Shown: positions 1 to 12,394, counted from the first letter of the stretch. The stretch is 60,000 bases of DNA from Cristatella mucedo (GCA_009760855.2 WPIO01000032.1:1841001-1901000), one strand, 5' to 3'. Notes: generated from the letters alone by a model not told the origin. A program made the numbers and translations.

Positions 1-194
1 CAGTGCTGCCGGTGCACTCTCTTACCCGGGCAATATCGAACTATTGCTGAGGCACCAAGGAACTATTGCTGATTGCAGTTCACTTTGCTGGCACATTTTG
101 AGGCATGACCTGTTTGCCGAGCTTTTCACCCAAAAGGATGACTAGACCAAACACAAGGCAGTAAGCCACATCAAAGTGCTGCAACATGTAAGTC

Positions 195-357
195 TGGACC
201 GTGATAGCCCAGGAGGTAAGGCACTTGCTCTTCACGAACAAGGTCGTGGGATCGAATCTTGCAGTGGGCAATACTTTACTGCAAACTGCAAGCAGTGGTT
301 ATAGCCGTTTACGCTCTTCTGCTACTATACAAACGAGGCTGTTAAATCAGCTAATAT
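195..357 (+). repeat. SINE-2, tRNA-derived
   Basis: A tRNA-like head has an A-box-like TAGCCCAGGAGGTAAGG and a B-box-like GGGATCGAATCTTGC, followed by a shared body ending near CTGTTAAATCAGCTG. Related copies lie at 12.4, 38.8 and 44.1 kb. It is not a tRNA gene: no acceptor-stem pairing is apparent. Confidence 0.6.
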
Positions 358-1791
358 TTATTATTTATAACAAGTCACTGAATTCACATTTACAATGTGC
401 CCAGTCAAGACCCAAAGGAGCATATCCGAGCGACAGGCAGTTGCGACCATTACATCTGTTGTGGCCAGCGACCTAAGACAAGTCAAGGCAGGTGGGGCAT
501 AACTCCCACGAGTGCTCTGCTGCAATTGTTTTTCGACATTTCTGAAGTGCAGAAAGTCTCTGAGTCCTTTATTGGTGGGGGTAAATAATGCAATCATTTC
601 GAAATACAGACCGAAATTAATGCCAGTGAGTGTTGCATGCCATAAATACGACGGATATATAGCTGGGAGGGGGAGTTATATGCGAGCCCCGAGTTACATC
701 GGAGAGAGAAGCAGCAGGAGTCAAACCAAGTACAGCAGAGGAAACTTCTGGGTAGTTCAAGGAAGATTGGTACAAAACAATTAAAGAGCACTATATACAG
801 TTAACATGTGGCATTCATGAAAAGTTTAAGGGTTTCCTTTTCCACGAGGCCAAAATCGTAGTCGATAAGTCAAGTAGCATAAATAAAAAAGTAGCATAAA
901 ACGCAGTCGACAAGTCGAGTAGCACAAATGAACCATCACTTTTCAAGCACTGTTGTTCACCGGGAATGTCTTTTGAAATATCAGAGTAGGGTTACCTCAG
1001 TAGGGTGCAGAGACAGGAAACATCACGGTGCAGGACCTTGAGGTAATCTCAATAAACTTCTTTAAGATCACTAACTTCTTTCCAACCTATTTCTCTAGGA
1101 GCTATGTGAGATATGGTAGCCAAATAAGTGACTTAAGTGATTCGTCCACAACTGTACTAGCTGATGGACCACCAAGGTGGTGCGGACTAGAAACTTAAGT
1201 GGTGGTTCGGCAGAATGCAGGTCAGTATAAAGGACCTTTATTAAGACATATCCGTGATTGCAAATTAGGTATGCATTGAAATCTGCCCTTGCCTCTTACA
1301 CTTCATGCTTATCCTACATCTTCATCTAGTATAGCCTTTCTTCTCATGAAAGGCTACCTGATACACTTCACCGTTAGTTTTCCGGAGCAGAGGGAAATAA
1401 TTGCAGAGGAATGCTAGTATGGGGTATACAATACACACGACAAGTTGATCTGACGACGATCATCGTAGCTATTAAACTATGATTAGAAGTTCAGACAATG
1501 CCAGCAACAAACTGCATTCGTCAACGGCTCTCGGCGTCAGCTTCCCGACGTCAACCAGCAATGTGTAGCTGGATTGAAGGTTAATTATGCTAGAGAACCG
1601 GTTGGTCGAAAGGTTGGGGTGAACACTCACATACCAGAAGTCTCGCTAAGATATATAAAAACACCTATACAGAAGCATGATAGTGTTCCAACAACTCCTA
1701 GCACATAGACCGACAATAAATAGCACTAAGGACCGACCAAGTGCACAACATAAGATGTCTTTCTTTGACATTGCCTTGGAACAGCACTTAC
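358..1791. other. Unassigned sequence in METTL13 intron 4
   Basis: No open frame here matches a recognised protein. I looked on the minus strand for the METTL13 segment that follows PGFRA and did not find it. No repeat from the other families was recognised. Confidence 0.4.
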
Positions 1792-1915
1792 AGCTCGAAA
1801 GCCAGGAAGCTGCTTGAGCTTAGTCACCACCACTACGAACACCGGCAACTTCCACGTCGAGGTCTGGTGGTTCTGCTTGCTATCGGACATTCGATGAATG
1901 CGGACTATACACGAC
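1792..1915 (-). CDS. METTL13: METTL13 coding exon 4 (gene continues beyond base 1)
   Basis: The acceptor is TCTTCTTTTAG and the donor is GTAAGT at 1,791. One base plus 41 codons read SCIVRIHRMSDSKQ and then KLPVFVVVVTKLKQLPGF (residues 178-218). Human METTL13 has MVRVHQV and LPVFAFIMTKFRPVPG at the same place. The phase fits exon 3 exactly. It is the last METTL13 exon I can find; the middle linker and the C-terminal methyltransferase domain (roughly two thirds of a ~700-residue protein) must lie off the left edge or in short exons of 1-1,790 that I missed. Confidence 0.88.
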
Positions 1916-2215
1916 CTAAAAGAAGATGACCGTAAAGATGATCTCAATTGGTAATTGGCACTGCCAGTTAGCCATAAGATGTATATTAGGAACTAAATAA
2001 CATTTCCCTGCCCTGTGTGCTGTCAGCACGAAGATGTATGTATCTTAAGCATGTTTAATTCTTCCTCATTGTCTTGACATCACGGCAAAGTAGAAAGCTG
2101 GCAACAAAAACAATCCAAAGGTAGGATTCTTGCTACCTGGCTATGCCTCGAACTAGGGCTTCGGCTTACTATCACACCAATAACGGTATCATGACCTTCC
2201 ACATATGGCATTTTT

Positions 2216-2510
2216 CCTGTAATTTGAACTGCTCGCATTGCTTGACTGGTAGTCAGTGCAGGTCAGCGAGAAGTGGTGTGATATGGCAACTGCGACGCTC
2301 AGGACAGACAAGCCTAGCTGCAGAGTTTTGCACCATCTGTAATCGCCCGATCGCATATGCCGGTAGGCCAGCAAGCAGGGAGTTAGAGAAGTCAAGTCAG
2401 GATGTCACAATTGCATGGACCATCTTAGACCTGGTATCCTTATCTAAACAAGCCCGAATTTTAGCAATGTTATGTAGCTGAAAGTAGGCAGATTTGACAG
2501 ATTTGACGTT
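2216..2510 (-). mobile_element. LINE-A fragment (reverse transcriptase C-terminus)
   Basis: On the minus strand this matches the region of the 14 kb copy that encodes RRLQMVQ, CHITPLLADLHWLPVKQ and similar words. Stops and frameshifts break it. Confidence 0.7.
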
Positions 2511-2754
2511 TCACTTATTTTCTTTAGGCTTACAAGTGCTACATATTACAACCAACTAATGTTGATCAAAATAAACTACTTAATGGCAATACTAGTTTGG
2601 CTGCTTACAGTGACGATGCGTTACTCTGACAGATACGTGGCAGAACTCGTTTCTTGGTTAAAGATCCGCTTGGCATGCAAATGCAGTAGTACATATTATT
2701 CAAAATCCGACGCAGCCAAAACCAGCATAGTCTGGTTGAGATAATAATACACCG

Positions 2755-2886
2755 AGCTGGATTGGTCCAGCGGTGAAGGTGCTTGCCCCGATCAAGGTCT
2801 GGCTGAGGTCATAGGCTCGAGCCCCGAGGCATATGTGAGCGCTTGAATAGAAATTAAGTTCTCTTGGGGCGCTACACAATGAATTG

Positions 2887-2888
<2 letters not shown>
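2755..2888 (+). repeat. SINE-1 copy a
   Basis: The tRNA-like head GGTCCAGCGGTGAAGGTGC, the B-box-like GGCTCGAGCCCC and the tail hairpin (AGAAATTAAGTTCTCT between AGCGC and GGGGCGCT) are all present. The 3' end runs directly into an (AT)n tract. Confidence 0.75.

Positions 2889-2970
<82 letters not shown>
2889..2970. repeat. (AT)n microsatellite at SINE-1 3' end
   Basis: About 82 bases of uninterrupted AT. The Tyr-Ile open frames across it are artefacts. Confidence 0.95.
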
Positions 2971-2973
<3 letters not shown>

Positions 2974-3315
2974 ACAAGGTGAGTGACCAGAATTCCTCTG
3001 ATAGCACATATCAGACAAGGTGTGCTAATGACGGCTGCAGAAACGAACCTACTATAGTTAATCTAGAAGATGTTAAGGTCGATAAGATGACTAGAGTAGC
3101 TCAGGTGCTGGCCGCATCTGACGTTCTGTGTGTTGAAATCGAGAAGCGCAGGCCTGTTTTCCGAGCCGTTGTCTGCACGGACGATGGCTATTCATAGCCG
3201 GAAATGTAGCAATTATACAAGTCATAAATACGAGCTCTCGCACACTCAGCTGAATGGCGGCAGCGGGAACTAGGACGGCAGCATACCAGACAGGATAACA
3301 AATCAAAATCCAAGA

Positions 3316-3527
3316 ATTAGTAATCAATGTCATCCACATTGTCAGCACCGAGAAGCCTTATGGTAGGTAGGTTTTTTTAAGCTACTCCTGACTAAACTCA
3401 GAAACCATTACCAACTCAAATAGAGAAGCTGCAAGAAGCAAGCAGCTTCTCGTGTGTGCGCATGTTGCCAGCATTAATTTACTATTTGCTTCCAGGTTTG
3501 CTTGAAGAATAATCAACAAACGAAAGT
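3316..3527. repeat. Duplicated ~210-bp segment, copy 1
   Basis: This closely matches 6,856-7,057. Shared words include TCATCCACATTGTC, CTTATGGTAGGTAGG, AGAAGCAAGCA and GTTGCCAGCATTAATT, in the same order and orientation. Both copies are in METTL13 intron 3. Identity of the element is unknown. Confidence 0.65.
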
Positions 3528-4152
3528 CTACTGGTTAGTAGTATGTGTCTTCAGAACAGGATTATCTACAGAATTTCCTAGACAGTCAACTCCGATTAGA
3601 TGCACTACTGCTCCGTTTTTGGAAGACCTATTTAAGAGATACTGTACACCTACCCCTTTAGATACTCTACAGTAAGCAATCAATACTCTGGCACCATCAT
3701 AGCCAGGATTCAAACCATTGCAAGGAGCTAACAAGCATAAGAGGTTAGTTGTAGTACAAACAGCTAGCAAATGAGAGAACCACGATTGGCTGCACAAGCG
3801 AATGCAAAATAAAGGCAAAAAGAAATGAAGCAGAAACCGGCAAGAAGATGCTACCTCTATATCAAACTGAGAGGAATGTGTGGCCATGCACATCTGCTAC
3901 TACTGAAAGTGAAGGCTTCTGGCTTTAAGTTAATGGTTTCTTTCTGCATAGACACTTGAATAGACTAAAGCAATCTGATTGACTGAACTAAAAAGTGATG
4001 TAATATAATGCATCTCCATCTGTAACTCCACAGCCAGCCGCGCTAGATTATCGAACTGCGATACAGCTGCCCATTACACAATAGGCATCGTGCAGCTTCG
4101 GGAGGGGGGGAGGGGAAGTCAAGAAAATACCTATAGCATTTGCCCGACAATC

Positions 4153-4553
4153 GAATGTGTTTATGGTACCTTCCGAAAGACAAACATGTTAGAACTGGGA
4201 TCGGAAGTTCTGACGACTTCCGCATGAAAGGAAAAATTGTTTATGCAAACCACGCCAAAAATGGATGTAAACCACAAGCAACAGATCTACAATTACAAAT
4301 TTACCGATCTCTGCATCATATGCGACTAGTACCCCAACTTGTCGAACCTTGGTAGATCGCGATAGATGATTGAAGCTTGTTGAGGTGCATACATGTGACT
4401 TTAATACAGCTTCATTTCCAGGGTTGGTTGGTGCCTTGTAAATTAAATAACTCGACTAATATTTCACGTATTAGAGTGAAATTTTAAATGTGAGTTCAGC
4501 TTCGCTTTTTACCCTAGTTTTTATCATTTTTGATTTCGGTTTGATGCAATTGG
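4153..4553 (+). repeat. Foldback hairpin, left arm
   Basis: Its reverse complement returns at 4,611-5,022 with only scattered differences; shared blocks include CAGGGTTGGTTGGTGCCTTG and GATTTCGGTTTGAT. The arms are about 400 bp with a spacer of about 57 bp. The transcript would form a long near-perfect hairpin inside METTL13 intron 3. Confidence 0.88.
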
Positions 4554-4610
4554 TTCTATATGCCCACGATTACGGAAAATTAAGCTCCAGGACGTTTAAT
4601 AACGTTTACA

Positions 4611-5022
4611 GCCAAATGTATCAAACCGAAATCAAAAATATTAAAAACTAGGGTCGAAAAAGCAGAGCTGAACTCGCATTTCAAATTTGATTCCGATACG
4701 TGAAATATTTGTTGATTTATTTAATTTACAAGGCACCAACCAACCCTGGAAATGAAGCTGTATAAAAGTCACATGTATGCACCTTAACAAGCTTCAAGCA
4801 TCTATAGCAATCTACCAAAGTTCGACAAGTTGGGATACAAGTTGCATATGATGCAGAGATTGGTACATTTTTTATTTGTAGAATTGTTGCTTCTGTTTAC
4901 ATCCGGTTTAGATGTGGTTGGCATAACCAATTTTCTTTCACGTGGAAGTCATCAGAATCAGAACTTCCGATCCCAGTTTTAACATATTTGTCTTTCGAAA
5001 GGTACCATAAACACATATTTGA
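4611..5022 (-). repeat. Foldback hairpin, right arm
   Basis: Reverse-complement partner of 4,153-4,553. Its outer edge (GGTACCATAAACACA) abuts the tandem array that follows. I found no terminal duplication at the hairpin edges. Confidence 0.88.
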
Positions 5023-5780
5023 TGTGGAATCGAACCACAGTATTACAACATCTTTTGGTAGGAATGGCGGCTGTATTGCAGTTTGAATATTTAGGGAGGC
5101 TGGCTGGTCCGGGCCATCTCAGGCTATAACATGAGAATGAGCATGGGCGATTGAGCAACATTTTGTGGATCAACCCGAAACACTCTTTCCTCTAACATGG
5201 AATCAAAATCAAAGTTCCTCAAATTGTGAAATGGCACCTGCATAGCAGTTGGAATATGTATGCAGGTTGGCTGGCCCGGACCATGTGAGGCCATTGAGTA
5301 AAAATGCCTGTGCTCAGTCGCATGAAATTTTGAGGGTGAACCCTGAACTCGGTTTTCTATACTGTGGAATCAAAACCAGTTTTTCGATGCCTGGTGTGGA
5401 AATGGCAGCTGTATCGCCATTAGAATATGTAGGGAGGCTCGCCGGTCCGAGCCATTGGGGGTTATAGCATGAGATCGCGAAAGCATAATCGCATGAAACT
5501 TGGTGGGTTACACAGGATGATTGCTTGTTATAATTTGCAATCAAAACCACAATTTCGCAATGCTTTTTTTTTTGAAATGGCAATTGTATCACAGTTTGAC
5601 TGCTCAGAACTGCCATTTGGGCAGGGCCATCAGAGGTCATAGCCTAAAAATGCAGAAGGGAAATCCCATTACGTTTGGTGGGTAAACTTTGCATACTGTT
5701 CTCGTTCTCTATAATTCGGAATTAAAACCAGCTCTCAAAGTTTTTGTGGAAATGGCAGCTGTATCACAGTTATTTGTGAG
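5023..5780. repeat. Diverged tandem repeat, unit ~166-176 bp
   Basis: The phrase GAAATGGCAGCTGTATCGCAG and close variants recur near 5,061, 5,227, 5,397, 5,573 and 5,748, each followed by GAATATGTAGGGAGGCTGG-like text and later by GCATGA and GGTGGGT-like blocks. Units differ by substitutions and small indels. A second array lies at 38.0-38.45 kb. Confidence 0.82.
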
Positions 5781-5924
5781 ACCCCAAACATTCCAGTTGC
5801 AAAATAAACTTTGGACTTGCATGCCGACCACTTAGCTGTCTGCCAATGTATCTGTCTTCCTAGCAGTTGATCTTGTGTGGGTGCCGGCATGTACATTTAA
5901 AAATTAAATTCATTTGCATATTTA

Positions 5925-6060
5925 ATTTAATTCATTTACATAGCGCCCTAAGAGAACTTAATGTCCATTCAGGCGCCCCACATAGGCCTCAGGGCTCGAG
6001 CCCGCGACCTCGGCCAGACCTTGGTCGGGGCAAGTGCCTTAACCACTGGGACAAATCAGT
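5925..6060 (-). repeat. SINE-1 copy b
   Basis: Reverse orientation: AT-rich tail, AGCGCC, CTTAATGTCCATTCAGGCGC, GGCTCGAGCCC and the tRNA-like head CCTTAACCACTGGGACAAA. It directly adjoins a LINE-A fragment. Confidence 0.75.
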
Positions 6061-6083
6061 GGGGCTGTTAGCAAAAACCTCTG

Positions 6084-6262
6084 GCGCTATGCTTGTCTGT
6101 CATGAGCATCGTAGTTGGCCCATCACACCACTTCTCGGCGACCTGTACTGGGTCCTAGTCAAGCACTGCATCGACTTCAAGGTTTTGTCACTCACTTTTA
6201 GGTCCGTTCATTCTTTGTCTCGAGCCAACATATCAGATCTATCGTACCAATAAAGCAGCTCA
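6084..6262 (+). mobile_element. LINE-A fragment
   Basis: The translation contains HRSWPITPLLGDLYWVLVK and IDFKVLSLTFRSVHSL, matching the 14 kb and 56 kb copies. It is truncated at both ends. Confidence 0.75.
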
Positions 6263-6721
6263 TCGACTTGAAGGTTCGGTACACCCCTGATGGCTCCGAA
6301 AGGGTTACACCCAGCCAATATGGAAAAAGATACGATTCCTGCCATAGTTTTCTAGAAAGAAGGCAACATCCGACCAAATTTCTGTATGCTCACTTTACTC
6401 AATTGGAACAACACGTAATAGCTTTACGAGCCACCATCTACGAGTCAAATCAAGACAGAGCCACAAGTCATATAAATGAAAAATTCATAAAACAGCACAA
6501 CTAGAAAGCAGCATGTGCCCCACCAGCTAGCACAGAGCTAACAAGACCCCCCAACCGAGTGGGTCGTTTGTCCACAGCCGATGAGTGACCTTCAAAAACT
6601 ACGACCAAAGTAAACATGACCTTGCTGAAGCTTTAAATTAGCATATCAGCTGCTACTGATGAAGAGAACCCAAAATGCATCCTCCTAGTATGACAGATCA
6701 CACATATGCATACACACTTAC

Positions 6722-6850
6722 AATAATAATAATACTAATAATACATTTGATCTAGCACCCTCAGAGAACTCAATCTCTTTCTAGATACTTTACATTTGCT
6801 GCAAAGGAAGCACGATCGAATGGTTAGCAGGATTATATCAAAACCCTAAA
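6722..6850 (-). mobile_element. LINE-A 3' tail
   Basis: The (AAT)n end, AGCACCCTCAGAGAACTCAA, TCTTTCTAG and TTTGCTGCAAAGG show a 3'-terminal LINE-A fragment read backwards. Confidence 0.7.
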
Positions 6851-6855
6851 ATTTA

Positions 6856-7057
6856 TCATCAATATCATCCACATTGTCTGCACCAAGAAGGCTTATGGTA
6901 GGTAGGATTTTTTTTTATTTAGCTGCCCTTAACTAAACAAGAACACCACCACCACCTAAAATAGAGTTACAAGAAGCAAGCATCTTGTCGCATATACCCA
7001 TGTTGCCAGCATTAATTCATGATTTGCTTCTCTTTTTGCTTGAAGAAGAATCAACAA
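6856..7057. repeat. Duplicated ~210-bp segment, copy 2
   Basis: Direct-orientation partner of 3,316-3,527. It lies between a LINE-A tail and an (AC)n run about 240 bp downstream of METTL13 exon 3. Confidence 0.65.
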
Positions 7058-7301
7058 CACAATCACCTGCATACAGACACACACACATTCACACATGCAC
7101 GCACACACACACACACACGACACAGCAATTTAACAGGAGTACACCTAGGACAAGATCGGCCATGGCAGGTGCCATTGCTGCTGCCAAAGAAATAGCGCTT
7201 TTGGGCAGTCAGTGGTGTTACTTGCATCACAAGCGATTTGCAGGCAATGCAGTGCGACCAAAAACAGGTACCACTGCTTCAGCTTTGTACCAGTTTCGTA
7301 C

Positions 7302-7510
7302 TTGCTTTCAAAAAAACGGAGGAGGTGAGCGATCACGTGATGTTGGGCGAGTGTGACACATATGTATCGTCCGGCAGGGCGAAGCACCCGAAATACTTCA
7401 GCCAGCACAGAGTCAGCAGTCGACTGTGACTGTTCTGAGCCGTCAGGCATCAGAGCATCCAATGTACCCTTGTCGAGGACGACGTTGAACATCTCATCAG
7501 TAAAGCTCAT
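7302..7510 (-). CDS. METTL13: METTL13 coding exon 3
   Basis: The exon starts at a codon boundary after TTTGTAG and ends at 7,302 before the donor GTACGA, a weaker match than the other donors of this gene. It encodes residues 108-176: MSFTDEMFNVVLDKGTLDAL, an acidic linker, then FRVLRPAGRYICVTLAQ and HLLRFFES. Human METTL13 has SFQVVLDKGTLDA and GGRYLCISLAQ at the same places. It leaves two bases (AA) that join the first base of exon 4 to make Lys177. The preceding intron is 7,367 bp. Confidence 0.92.
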
Positions 7511-7779
7511 CTACAAAGACCGGATAGTGCTTTTAAGGATCAGGGGTCCCAACAAACAAACAGCTCAGGGCCGGGTAGTCTTAGATCTGCCTGCTAACCT
7601 TGCACTATATTACGAGCATCCCTGCCCAGTCTAATGCATCCAAGTCACGTTCCGAAATGCCATGCAACTTTCATGTAAGATTATAAGCCAGCTACTATAC
7701 ACTCGGCCATATCAACAGAAAAAAATCAACAAATCCTGTCATAACCTTGAGCATTTTGAACAATAACACCAACGACATC

Positions 7780-8045
7780 TACTCTCCAACTGCCGACTAT
7801 GGCACATCTTTATCAGCGGTCCTGAACTGCTACTTCTATGCTACTCACTACCTCAACTGCTCTCCTAACTCTGCTATGCTTCCCACTTTCTCTTTGTTGC
7901 GTGAGACGAAGTCTGTTGGCTACCGAATGCGTGCCGAAAGCCGCTTAGGCTGTGAGTGCGCTATACAAAACTCTCCTGCGTAACACCCACATGGTCCTTA
8001 TGACTTTGTGGAGTTACTGACGGAGATACATTACATTACATTACA
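7780..8045 (+). mobile_element. LINE-B 3' end with (ACATT)n tail
   Basis: It matches 10,085-10,307 and, in reverse, 26.3 kb and 49.2 kb. It ends GGAGATACATTACATTACAT after GTGGAGTTACTGACGGAG. Strong 5' truncation is typical of non-LTR retrotransposition. Confidence 0.75.
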
Positions 8046-8068
8046 AGTTTCAATTGTAATCACGGACG

Positions 8069-8069
<1 letters not shown>

Positions 8070-8158
<89 letters not shown>
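8070..8158. repeat. (GT)n microsatellite
   Basis: About 88 bases of GT dinucleotide repeat, 25 bp beyond the LINE-B tail. Confidence 0.95.
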
Positions 8159-8159
8159 A

Positions 8160-10080
8160 CGAGCACACTAGGCCAGCACTCTAGGGACCGAAAACCATTT
8201 TTCTTGTCCTTTTAAAACTTCGAAGCAGCTTTTAGGAGCTAAGACACAGCTGCAGCAAAACAGAAATACATAGAGCAAAAACAACAGCTGTGAAAAAGCT
8301 CCTCGTTATTTGGGGTTGCGACGTCACCTGCTTGCTTTAGTTGACAGGATTTGCTGTCGGCCCACCAGCTAACTTGGCAAGATATTTTCTAGGTTTATGC
8401 AAGGATTCTGTCAGGCTTGGCCTTGAAGAGATCTATGGATGGGGGAGGTGCAGTTCAAGCTTTGATTGGTTTAGCAGCCGGCCGGTTGGATGAACGTAGT
8501 TCGGCAGCACTATCACCTACACTAAAATATTTTTATAAGAATGAATAACGCAACCTCATGGGCTGCAAGACTTTCACAAGTTGTCACTTTCCATGCAAAA
8601 CCACAAGGTCTTGGTATGCACATTTCATAGGCTAACATGACGACCGACCAGGCAAATATTTACATTTTATTTCCTCGCAAAGCTGTGATTTTGTAGCGAG
8701 CAGAAATTGTTATCAATGGTGACAGGTGACTGACTAACTGTCAGGTGACAACATTCTTTGGAGCTTCCTTTATATTGTTTCTTGCACCAAGTGCCATGTT
8801 GGCGCTGCAGGCTGCCCAGCTATGGTTAGGATCAATTGTGGTGAACAAACTTAGGTTAACCCTCCCCTCCCGCCATCGGGCTAGAGTCAGTGACACAGAA
8901 GCTGCACTCACATACTATCAATTTCCTCAGAACCAATGCCAACTTTCCTCCTAGTTAGGGCGTTTACACTGCTGATGCAGGAAAAAATTGATGGCCGTCC
9001 CCACCCACGACCCCTGCTGTAATGTCAGACGTGGGATAACACGTGAAGATTTCCTGCCATGCCAAAACCAGCAGAAAATAAGTTCACTGCTGCAAACATA
9101 CACGAAAGGCAATCAATCATACACAAGTGTTACAAGTGCCTAGCCTTGCAAAACAGCCAACACACTGCTAATAAGCTCTATATTGAGACACGTATATGCA
9201 TAATACCGAATGTAATAGAAACAGCACGGCCGGCTGTGCAGCAAATAAACAAATAATCAAAGTAAGCAGTTTCGCTACCACGATATGCTCGGATGGCAAG
9301 CGACCAGTCGAGGGTGCTACCCGACCCAAGTCACTGCTGACTGCTGCAGACAATCGATTGTACCAATTTCTCCGGCCTCGAGCAGTTGTCGGCAAGACCT
9401 GCTCAGAATCTCACGGCCGAGCACTCCTTGCTTTGTGCTCAAATGCCAGCAGACACGATATGATGCATCACCCTAACCGGCTGCCTCCAGATATCAGAAG
9501 CAGACATTTGGTTGCCATATGTCTGCCAGACACTGGGCAGACATGTGGCAAAGTAACTCAATAATTTAGTGCTCACTCCAATTTGACACTGCTGTGGCTG
9601 GCTGATGCTTCACTATCTGCTGCTGGCGCCGGCTGCTCCTATCTGCTGCTTCTCCATCAAAAACAGGAGTTGGGTGATTTCTCGCTTTAACTCCCTGTAC
9701 CCTCAACTATTTGCATAGTCTCGAATTGTGTCTGGCCTATGGTTGCACATGCACAAACCGAATGCCAAACCTTCACCATTCCTGTGCCGACACAATTGTT
9801 TAGGTTTTCAAGAAGAGGGTACATAGCAAATCAAGAAAAACTATTTAGCCGTGATCTGATAGAACTGTATTTTGATAGTACTCAAACGGTTTGCCCTAAA
9901 AAAATATCTGCTTTCGAGCCTGCTTGAAACCGCCAAACTGAAAACATTTCAAATGTCTTTCACACCTGGTCAGCAAATCGAGGGACAGAACCTATTATTT
10001 AAAAAAAATACTGCTTCTTCATGCTAATTCTACTTTTCGGTAATATTTCCGGTAGAATTTGTAACACCCAGAATTGTTCA
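8160..10080. other. Unassigned part of METTL13 intron 2
   Basis: No protein match, RNA gene or known repeat was recognised. The open frames are short and lack splice-consistent neighbours. Confidence 0.4.
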
Positions 10081-10084
10081 TCCT

Positions 10085-10307
10085 TTTCAGTGTTCCTGAG
10101 CTGCTACTTCCACGCTACTCACTACCTTAACTGCTCTCCTGACTCTGCTATGCTTCCCACTCCTTTGTTACGTGAGACGAAGTCTGCTGGCTACCGAATT
10201 CGTACCGAAAGCCGCTTAGGCTGTGAGTGCGCTATACAAAACTCTCCTGCGTAACACCCACATGGTCTTTATGACTTTGTGGAGCTACAGACGGAGATAC
10301 ATTACAC
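10085..10307 (+). mobile_element. LINE-B 3' end
   Basis: Nearly the same text as 7,780-8,030 (CTACTTCCACGCTACTCACT, GAAAGCCGCTTAGGCTGTGA, GACGGAGATACATTACA). The tail has a single ACATT unit. Confidence 0.75.
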
Positions 10308-10309
10308 AA

Positions 10310-12390
10310 ACTTAATGCACATTATGGATCAATATAGCACCTCCACTAGTACAGTGTTTTATGGACTGCTGGCCAAGAAATGCCCGTAAAACAAAAGGAT
10401 TCGCAGGAATTAGCAACATTTGTAACCAATCTGCATGCTACCACCTTTATTTCTTACCCGATACAAAACAAGTTAAATAACTGTTTTTGTAGTGCCAGGG
10501 CTATTTCTGATTGCCGATATATTCATCATTTTCGAAGTACATCATTGTGCAACACCTCTTCTGACCACTGCATAGATTTAATAGATGCACCAAGTATTCC
10601 CTTCTTTAACAATGTATCCAATCACCATGTCGGGCATTTTCTCAGCAATGGTCATCGGCTTGAAGCATGCTTTTTTGAGCATGCACAATCGCTGGCCTGA
10701 CAGCATGAAACCATGCATGAAATCCATTACTGGATGGGAAAAAAACCCTAACAGCTTTTTCTGATCAACCAGGAACTTAATCAGTCTTTCAAAATTGCTT
10801 TTTGGGTCATAACTCTCACTTTGCCAAATGCATGTACTAAACTGAATTAACTTCTTACCGTCTCAACGAAAAAATTTTATGACATGCACACAACGACGGT
10901 TTTGGTGTCTCAGGTGTTCGCAAAGATTCTTAAGCATTTTTTTCAATTTAACGACTTCTCCTACACCAGGAAATGTAGATGGCTAGTCTCTTGCTTTAAC
11001 TGCACCATTGATTTTTGCATACTATAGAACCATGTTTGGCCGACGTCTGACCATACATAAAACCATATGTCCAAACTCTTGACCATTCCATGAAGCTGCA
11101 GATACAGTCAGTAAGATACATTTTTCGAGAGAGGGTACTTTACATTGTAAAGTTCTTAGTTGCCGTGTTCTGGAGAGGCTACACAAAATTATTATACAAA
11201 AACTGCAACCACTCTAAAACCACAAGAGACTGCGATAAGTTAATTTTGCAAGTTTTCAACACCTAGTAGGCTGACAAAGGTGGCAGCATGCACAATTTGT
11301 GACATTAATTGCCTCACATTATTACTACCTTGTAGCAGAACGGCTAGACCTTGGATTTGTAATAAAAATCTGGAATGTTTCAGAGGTGCGCTCATTCCTA
11401 CGATGCACACAATTTTTGTGCCAGCACTGTATAATAGGATATTCTATTGTGTGCTGGGATTTGAACAGGAGGGCCACATGCCTAAGATGTCCTGAAAATG
11501 GTGCCAATTCAGTTTAAAATCGCAATGGCACGGACTTTCAGCAAGTTCAGCTTGCTGCAATCAGCACTTCAAGCTATACGTTAGTAATCTTCAGCTTTAT
11601 GCCCTTACCGTCCAAGTCATGGGCAAACAAAACCATCGAATGGCTAAATCATCTCGGGCCTTGAATGTACAGCATACATTGTAAGATTTCATCAATATAA
11701 ATCAAACAGGCACGCACAATACATTTAATGATTGCAACTTCGTCGCTTCTATAGAAGCAGGATCCACAATCTCTTACGGTAGTAAATGCTTCTAATCGAC
11801 GAGGGTACATATTCGTGCCACACCTTTGCAACTCTCTTAGCATTCCTATTGGGTGAAAAGCGTACGCCGAACACAACTATCGCTTCTCAGACAGACGTGT
11901 TAAGTTTTAGCATATGATGGTCTTCTCATTTCAGAAACCGCTACATCAAGGTACTTTGCCATCACAGAAGGAAAACACAAAGGAGGAAAAATAGCTATGG
12001 TAGATCACAAGCAGGCCAAGAAATATGGAGTGACACATAATGAGAGAAGAGGTTTGTCAAAGGATCAGAAAAGTCGATTCAGGAGTGCTGTTACATCATT
12101 TGCAAATGCCTCTCGTTAATATCCACGTCAGAATCAAAAGCCGAGCAAGGCATACAAAATGTATGCTGCACAAAAGAACTATTCTCTAAGTATCCACCGG
12201 ATCATCATAACAAGAGAAAAGCAGCAGATAGTGTGAAAGAGAAAATGAAAGAGCAGGGCAAGTCGTGCATTTAGGTCTTTTTTTTATGCCTTTTTTTACT
12301 CGACATATAGGGTGAGTATGCCAAATGCATTGTCCGACCAATCCCCTATGGCCGGCAGTCAATCAATCAAAACCCTTACAATGCACCATT
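10310..12390. other. Unassigned part of METTL13 intron 2
   Basis: AT-rich sequence with short ORFs that match nothing I recognise. No microsatellite or listed repeat occurs here. Confidence 0.4.
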
Positions 12391-12394
12391 GCTG

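Noticed and set aside
195-270. tRNA gene
   Set aside because: A-box and B-box motifs are present, but the body is shared by several dispersed copies and there is no acceptor-stem pairing, so it is a SINE.
2700-3007. Tyr-Ile repeat proteins at the (AT)n tracts (also 13.6, 25.4 and 50.7 kb)
   Set aside because: They are translations of dinucleotide repeats.
5023-5780. CRISPR array
   Set aside because: The units are contiguous, about 170 bp and diverged, without unique spacers, in eukaryotic DNA.
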